Shown here: in pieces, positions 60,604-64,000 of the stretch | How positions within the stretch are numbered: the first letter of the stretch is position 1 | How the letters are laid out: the number at the start of each line of letters is the position of its first letter | DNA from: Paraescarpia echinospica | Taxonomy: Eukaryota; Annelida; Polychaeta; Sabellida; Siboglinidae | Length of the DNA stretch: 64,000 bases | Direction of reading: 5' to 3' | NCBI GenBank assembly: GCA_020002185.1 | Contig: CM034541.1 | Location: 46,263,793-46,327,792, forward strand | Notes under the pieces: model-generated | The model's database searches: none | Seen by the model: only the letters and a program-made list of their open reading frames with translations | Told to the model about the DNA's origin: nothing | Made by a program: the position numbers and the translations under genes

Positions 60604-60638
<35 letters not shown>

Positions 60639-60640
60639 GA
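60420..60640 (-). mobile_element. L2/CR1-like LINE RT fragment with a CAA microsatellite
   Basis: The minus strand reads INQRHQSTETSLHKVHCDIL, SAVERDAFVVVVLRDVNGVF, DTGSHVIGL. This matches the HSTETALL...VLLDLSAAFDTVDH blocks. A (TTG)12 run at 60605-60639 precedes it as a Gln tract on the minus strand. Confidence 0.65.
60605..60639. repeat. (TTG)n microsatellite
   Basis: About 12 TTG units. Confidence 0.97.
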
Positions 60641-60749
60641 TGCTGTTTACATGAATAAAGTGACCGACCATGAATTATCCCACCTGCTACGACTCGATCG
60701 ATGTTAAATTTGACAAAGACGGTAGTTCTGTGACATTTCAAGATCCAGC

Positions 60750-60999
60750 CTAATGTGTTTATGAATCACACATAATAACAATAAGTTTACTTCTTGTGCG
60801 CCTCTATCCTCGGAAACCGAGCTCAGGTTCGCATCAAAAGAAAAGGGTCGACCAGTCGTTAAGCAGTGTTAAAGTTGTCCACACATGGAAATGTACACAG
60901 CAACACAATCAATGTTAGCTCGCAAGTCCTGTTTTCGCGACACTTCGTACCACACTAATAAAATGGAACTGTCCAAACACCAGTCATATAATATGATGA
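60750..60999. other. Gene B intron, nothing recognised
   Basis: No feature supported. Confidence 0.3.
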
Positions 61000-61355
61000 T
61001 CTAACACTGATCCGTCTTATCAACATCATATAAACGGTCATCTCTAATATGGTTGAAGCAGTCTAACACCACCAATATAATTGGATCTGTCTAACATGAA
61101 TATCTCTAATCACTACCCATTTAGCAGTTTCTGACTACCCATTTAGCATGTTTCTAACATGGATCTGTCTAGTCACGACCCGTTTCGCAATATATGTCTA
61201 ACAGTTATCCGTCTCATCACTACTAGCATAGCAGCATCTGTCAAACGTGGATCCGATTAATCACTATCCATACAGCAAGATATGTCGACCATGTATATGT
61301 CTAATCACTACCCATACAGCCGGATCTGTATGTCAGGGATCCGTCTAATCAGCAC
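61000..61355. repeat. Degenerate tandem repeat, about 45-55 bp unit
   Basis: Words such as GGATCTGTCTAA, TCACTACCCAT and ACAGCA recur about seven times with much divergence. Confidence 0.7.
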
Positions 61356-62151
61356 ATAAGCAAACTCCTCCCGCCTACTTGGCATACGTCGGAAAAGTTG
61401 CCGGATAGTTGACATCAGCTCGTACTGGGTATGTGTTGCACACATAAGTGTTTATTAATACCAGAACTGCTATTTTTAGACTCGCATTGCCCAACAACGT
61501 GACCTTCAAATATAAGAAAAATATACTGCCGTAGAATACTTCTGATTTAATGAACCGACCCTGATAATAACAATCAACGTCCCTACCAAGTCGACCAACT
61601 GACAAACAGCGGTACTGCCAACTACCACCTAGGCACACTACCAGCGTGTCCAACTGCTAAGTTTTGCCGGTATCAACATGTCCCACCGTCAATGTTATTA
61701 AGAATGACAACCAAATAGAGTAACAGCAACAGCATGGTCTTGAATTACAAAATTCAATACGGGCGCTGCATTAGCTGCAGCTAAAACATTTCCTTTACAA
61801 ACAGGGAACCTGGTAAGGGTCACGAGTGCTTGTCTTGTCGGATTTGGGTGTTTTATAAGACTACACATTATTGCGATTATTGCTGTTGTTATTATCATCG
61901 TCGTCATCGTCGTCGTCACCTTTATGTACAATAGGGAAGGTACAACATCCATACTCGCAACGAGACGCAACAAGTCTCATGCTCCACCCGTCTACTGGCC
62001 TACGGGAAATATTTGTAGTTTCACGACCACGGCTCGGTGGTCTTTCTAATTGGATGCAAACTGCCCAATACCAATCGCATTGACGGCGCTGGACAGACAT
62101 TCTAAAATCACCTGGACGTGCATGCTTGAAAAACGGCACCATTGTACTCAC
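61356..62151. other. Start of gene B first intron; no further exon recognised
   Basis: A GTC/ATC-rich trinucleotide patch lies at 61894-61917. Open frames near 61861-62151 show no domain. Confidence 0.35.
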
Positions 62152-62285
62152 CCTCCTGTCGGTTCATGCTTCCCCGGGGTGATGACCTCGGGGTCAGTAT
62201 GACCCTCTGGCACGTCGCACGTCGCCCCAAAACACACACCAGACAGATTGAAAAGCATGTACAATACCAAGACCACCCGTACCAT
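62152..62285 (-). CDS. Gene B first coding exon: signal peptide and short N-terminal linker
   Basis: ATG at 62285-62283. It reads MVRVVLVLYMLFNLSGVCFG followed by ATCDVPEGHTDPEVITPG and KHEPTGG, then donor GTGAGT, phase 2. A basic residue, a hydrophobic core of about 13 residues and a small-residue cleavage region (SGVCFGA) make a good signal peptide. The phase matches exon 56017-56139, 6 kb downstream on the minus strand. A close relative lies inverted at 299-382, with the differences between the two concentrated in conservative replacements. Linking this exon to gene B is inference from phase, strand and position. Confidence 0.62.
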
Positions 62286-62779
62286 TATTATCAACCAGGT
62301 GGGGCGCTTTCAAGACTTGATCCTAACGTCCACCACGCCAAAACAACTGCTGCGTGCCGGTGTACCAGGCATATGTACCACCGGCCGTCGATCACCCACG
62401 CTTCGTCGGGAACGAGGCAGCGCGCAAAGCCGGAATAAAGAAACCTCGTATTTTGTTTGGTACTGATTTTCCGGGGCTACTGGGGCAGTGCCTGTACTGT
62501 ATGCAAACACCTGTCAGCGGCGTGTTCTTGTGTGCACGGACCGTGACGCAAGATGACAATAATCCGCCTGTCGGAGTATTGCAACACTTATTGCGTCGGT
62601 GAATGGCTAATGTGGGACACCGGGCCCGACAGTTATATGAGAGGAGGGCAGAGTCTCATTATGTGCAAGCTGGTGGAGTATTTGTTGGGGTAAAACACTG
62701 GTTTTGGGCAGTTGATATGCGCATTGACAATAAACGCATGAACACATGCACGCTCTTGAACGCAGGAACACGCACACAC
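62286..62779. other. Upstream of gene B; nothing recognised
   Basis: Should contain the gene B promoter if 62285 is the start. No TATA box that I would defend. Confidence 0.3.
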
Positions 62780-62859
62780 GATCCTATGCAGAAACATACG
62801 CACACTCACGCATACCCCCCTCCCACACACACACAATCTCTCACACACACACACGCACA

Positions 62860-62921
<62 letters not shown>
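62780..62921. repeat. CA-rich microsatellite
   Basis: Imperfect CACACA sequence with TC and CCC interruptions, then about 30 pure CA units. Confidence 0.95.
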
Positions 62922-62925
<4 letters not shown>

Positions 62926-62929
62926 TATT

Positions 62930-63655
62930 TGTTTATATGGTTAATGTGTGAGCGCATCGCTGTTCAAAGCCTATTTCAAGAGCGCTGCGGGCCATGGACG
63001 CATTGGTGTTGAGTTTTCTAAACCGGTAGGGGATTTTCCAAATCTACTAGCTGAAACTGTGATTGGCTTAATGCCGCACCCATTGTGAATATATCAGTGA
63101 TTCTGGTGGAAGCCACCAATCACACAAGGCGATTTCTGTTCAATGGGCAATTGTGGCGCCAATGCTTAGAAAGCGGAACCTGGAGTCTAGTAAAATGGCA
63201 GATATAAGATCTTTTTGTGCACGCCTATTTATTTCGGGCTATTTATGCCTCTCGAAAAATACTGCAAAGAGATAACGTGTTAGGAATAAACATGTCTTGC
63301 TAAGCGGTATTTTCCAAACTAAATACGGTACAAACAAATATCAGACGTAACGTCAAAAATTCCCTGCTTAGAATTTTGTTGAGTCACTCCGTAAAACTGG
63401 ATTCGCAGGATTGGGTTAAGGAAATTGTACCACACACCAAAACAAACAGCCAAAACGGTGCAAAATGCAACACAAGTTTCGTTATATATTAAAGAATAGT
63501 CGAGTGTAGTCAAAGCAGCAACCATAACGTTGAATGCGTTAGGTACAACAATTCTGTGCGAAGTAACATTCAAAAAGACAGACGACAGTTCCACCCTCCT
63601 GCACCTTCGAAGCGTGAACAATTTCGTTCTTGTAGTTTGTGTAGACACAGTGTGA
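62930..63655. other. Non-coding stretch, nothing recognised
   Basis: No gene or repeat supported. Confidence 0.3.
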
Positions 63656-63659
63656 ACGA

Positions 63660-63831
63660 ATCACTCGCTCACTCACTCACTCACTCACTCACTCACTCAC
63701 TCACTCACTCACTCACTCACTCACTCACTCACTCACTCACTCACTCACTCACTCACTCACTCACTCACTCACTCCCTCTCTCACTCACTCACTCACTCAC
63801 TCACTCACCCACTCACTCACTCACTCACTCA
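63660..63831. repeat. (TCAC)n microsatellite
   Basis: About 40 TCAC units with CCTCT and CCCA interruptions, the same motif as the array at 15.6 kb. Confidence 0.97.
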
Positions 63832-64000
63832 ACACACCCCTTGACCGATACGATCGTTGTAATCACGCATATTGCAATCTGTAATTGTTCTTATATAGGT
63901 ATGGTAATTGGGCAAGTGTTATAAGTGATTCACTTGTTCTTGCCAATTTCACCATCAAGGAACTGTGGTTTATAAGCATGTTTAGCATTGTTATGTTAAC

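Noticed and set aside
60295..60741. Poly-Gln protein on the minus strand
   Set aside because: The Gln run is a TTG microsatellite and the downstream part is an L2-like RT fragment, so it was recorded as mobile-element debris.

Overview
The window looks like nuclear DNA from an animal, most likely a marine invertebrate; I cannot name the species. It has widely spaced exons with GT-AG splice sites and consistent phases, many non-LTR retrotransposon remnants of several lineages, Tc1/mariner relics, long micro- and minisatellites, and a 1000-N scaffold gap. No operon, prokaryotic promoter or CRISPR array is present.

The main coding content is a pair of related genes on the minus strand, named here A and B. 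They encode predicted type I membrane or secreted proteins with a Cys-rich EMI-like module followed by calcium-binding EGF repeats. Gene A (exons from 14459 down to 9308) reaches its transmembrane segment and cytoplasmic tail, which carries PPxY and YxxL motifs; its signal-peptide exon was not found. Gene B starts with a signal-peptide exon at 62285-62152 and runs through two Cys-rich exons and six EGF exons to 48383, where the assembly gap (47302-48301) hides its 3' end. Three consecutive exons of each gene lie in a segmental duplication (about 12040-15302 and 52660-56983). In all six duplicated exons the frame and splice sites are intact. Copy B has gained a 34-bp and a 39-bp minisatellite, each present as a single unit in copy A.

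Between A and B, on the plus strand (about 36.0-41.8 kb), is part of a leucine-rich-repeat gene with 87-nt, phase-2 exons. One of its introns holds about 38 copies of a 67-bp repeat, most carrying a perfect-looking 3' splice-site motif.

The rest is mainly mobile DNA. There is an almost full-length RTE-like LINE (2.2-5.8 kb, minus) broken by one nonsense codon and two frameshifts. Other LINE fragments lie at 1.2, 7.4, 24-25 and 58 kb, and L2/CR1-like fragments at 17.7-19.4, 25.6-26.4, 29.5, 32.7, 46.2, 59.3 and 60.5 kb. A 3.65-kb element with about 1.25-kb terminal inverted repeats occupies 19903-23549. A 3.18-kb tandem duplication fills 29010-35380. Tandem arrays with units of 24, 26, 28, 34, 39, 65, 67, 73, 78/54 and 92 bp, and long TCAC, TCC, TC, GA, CA and TG tracts, fill much of the remaining space.
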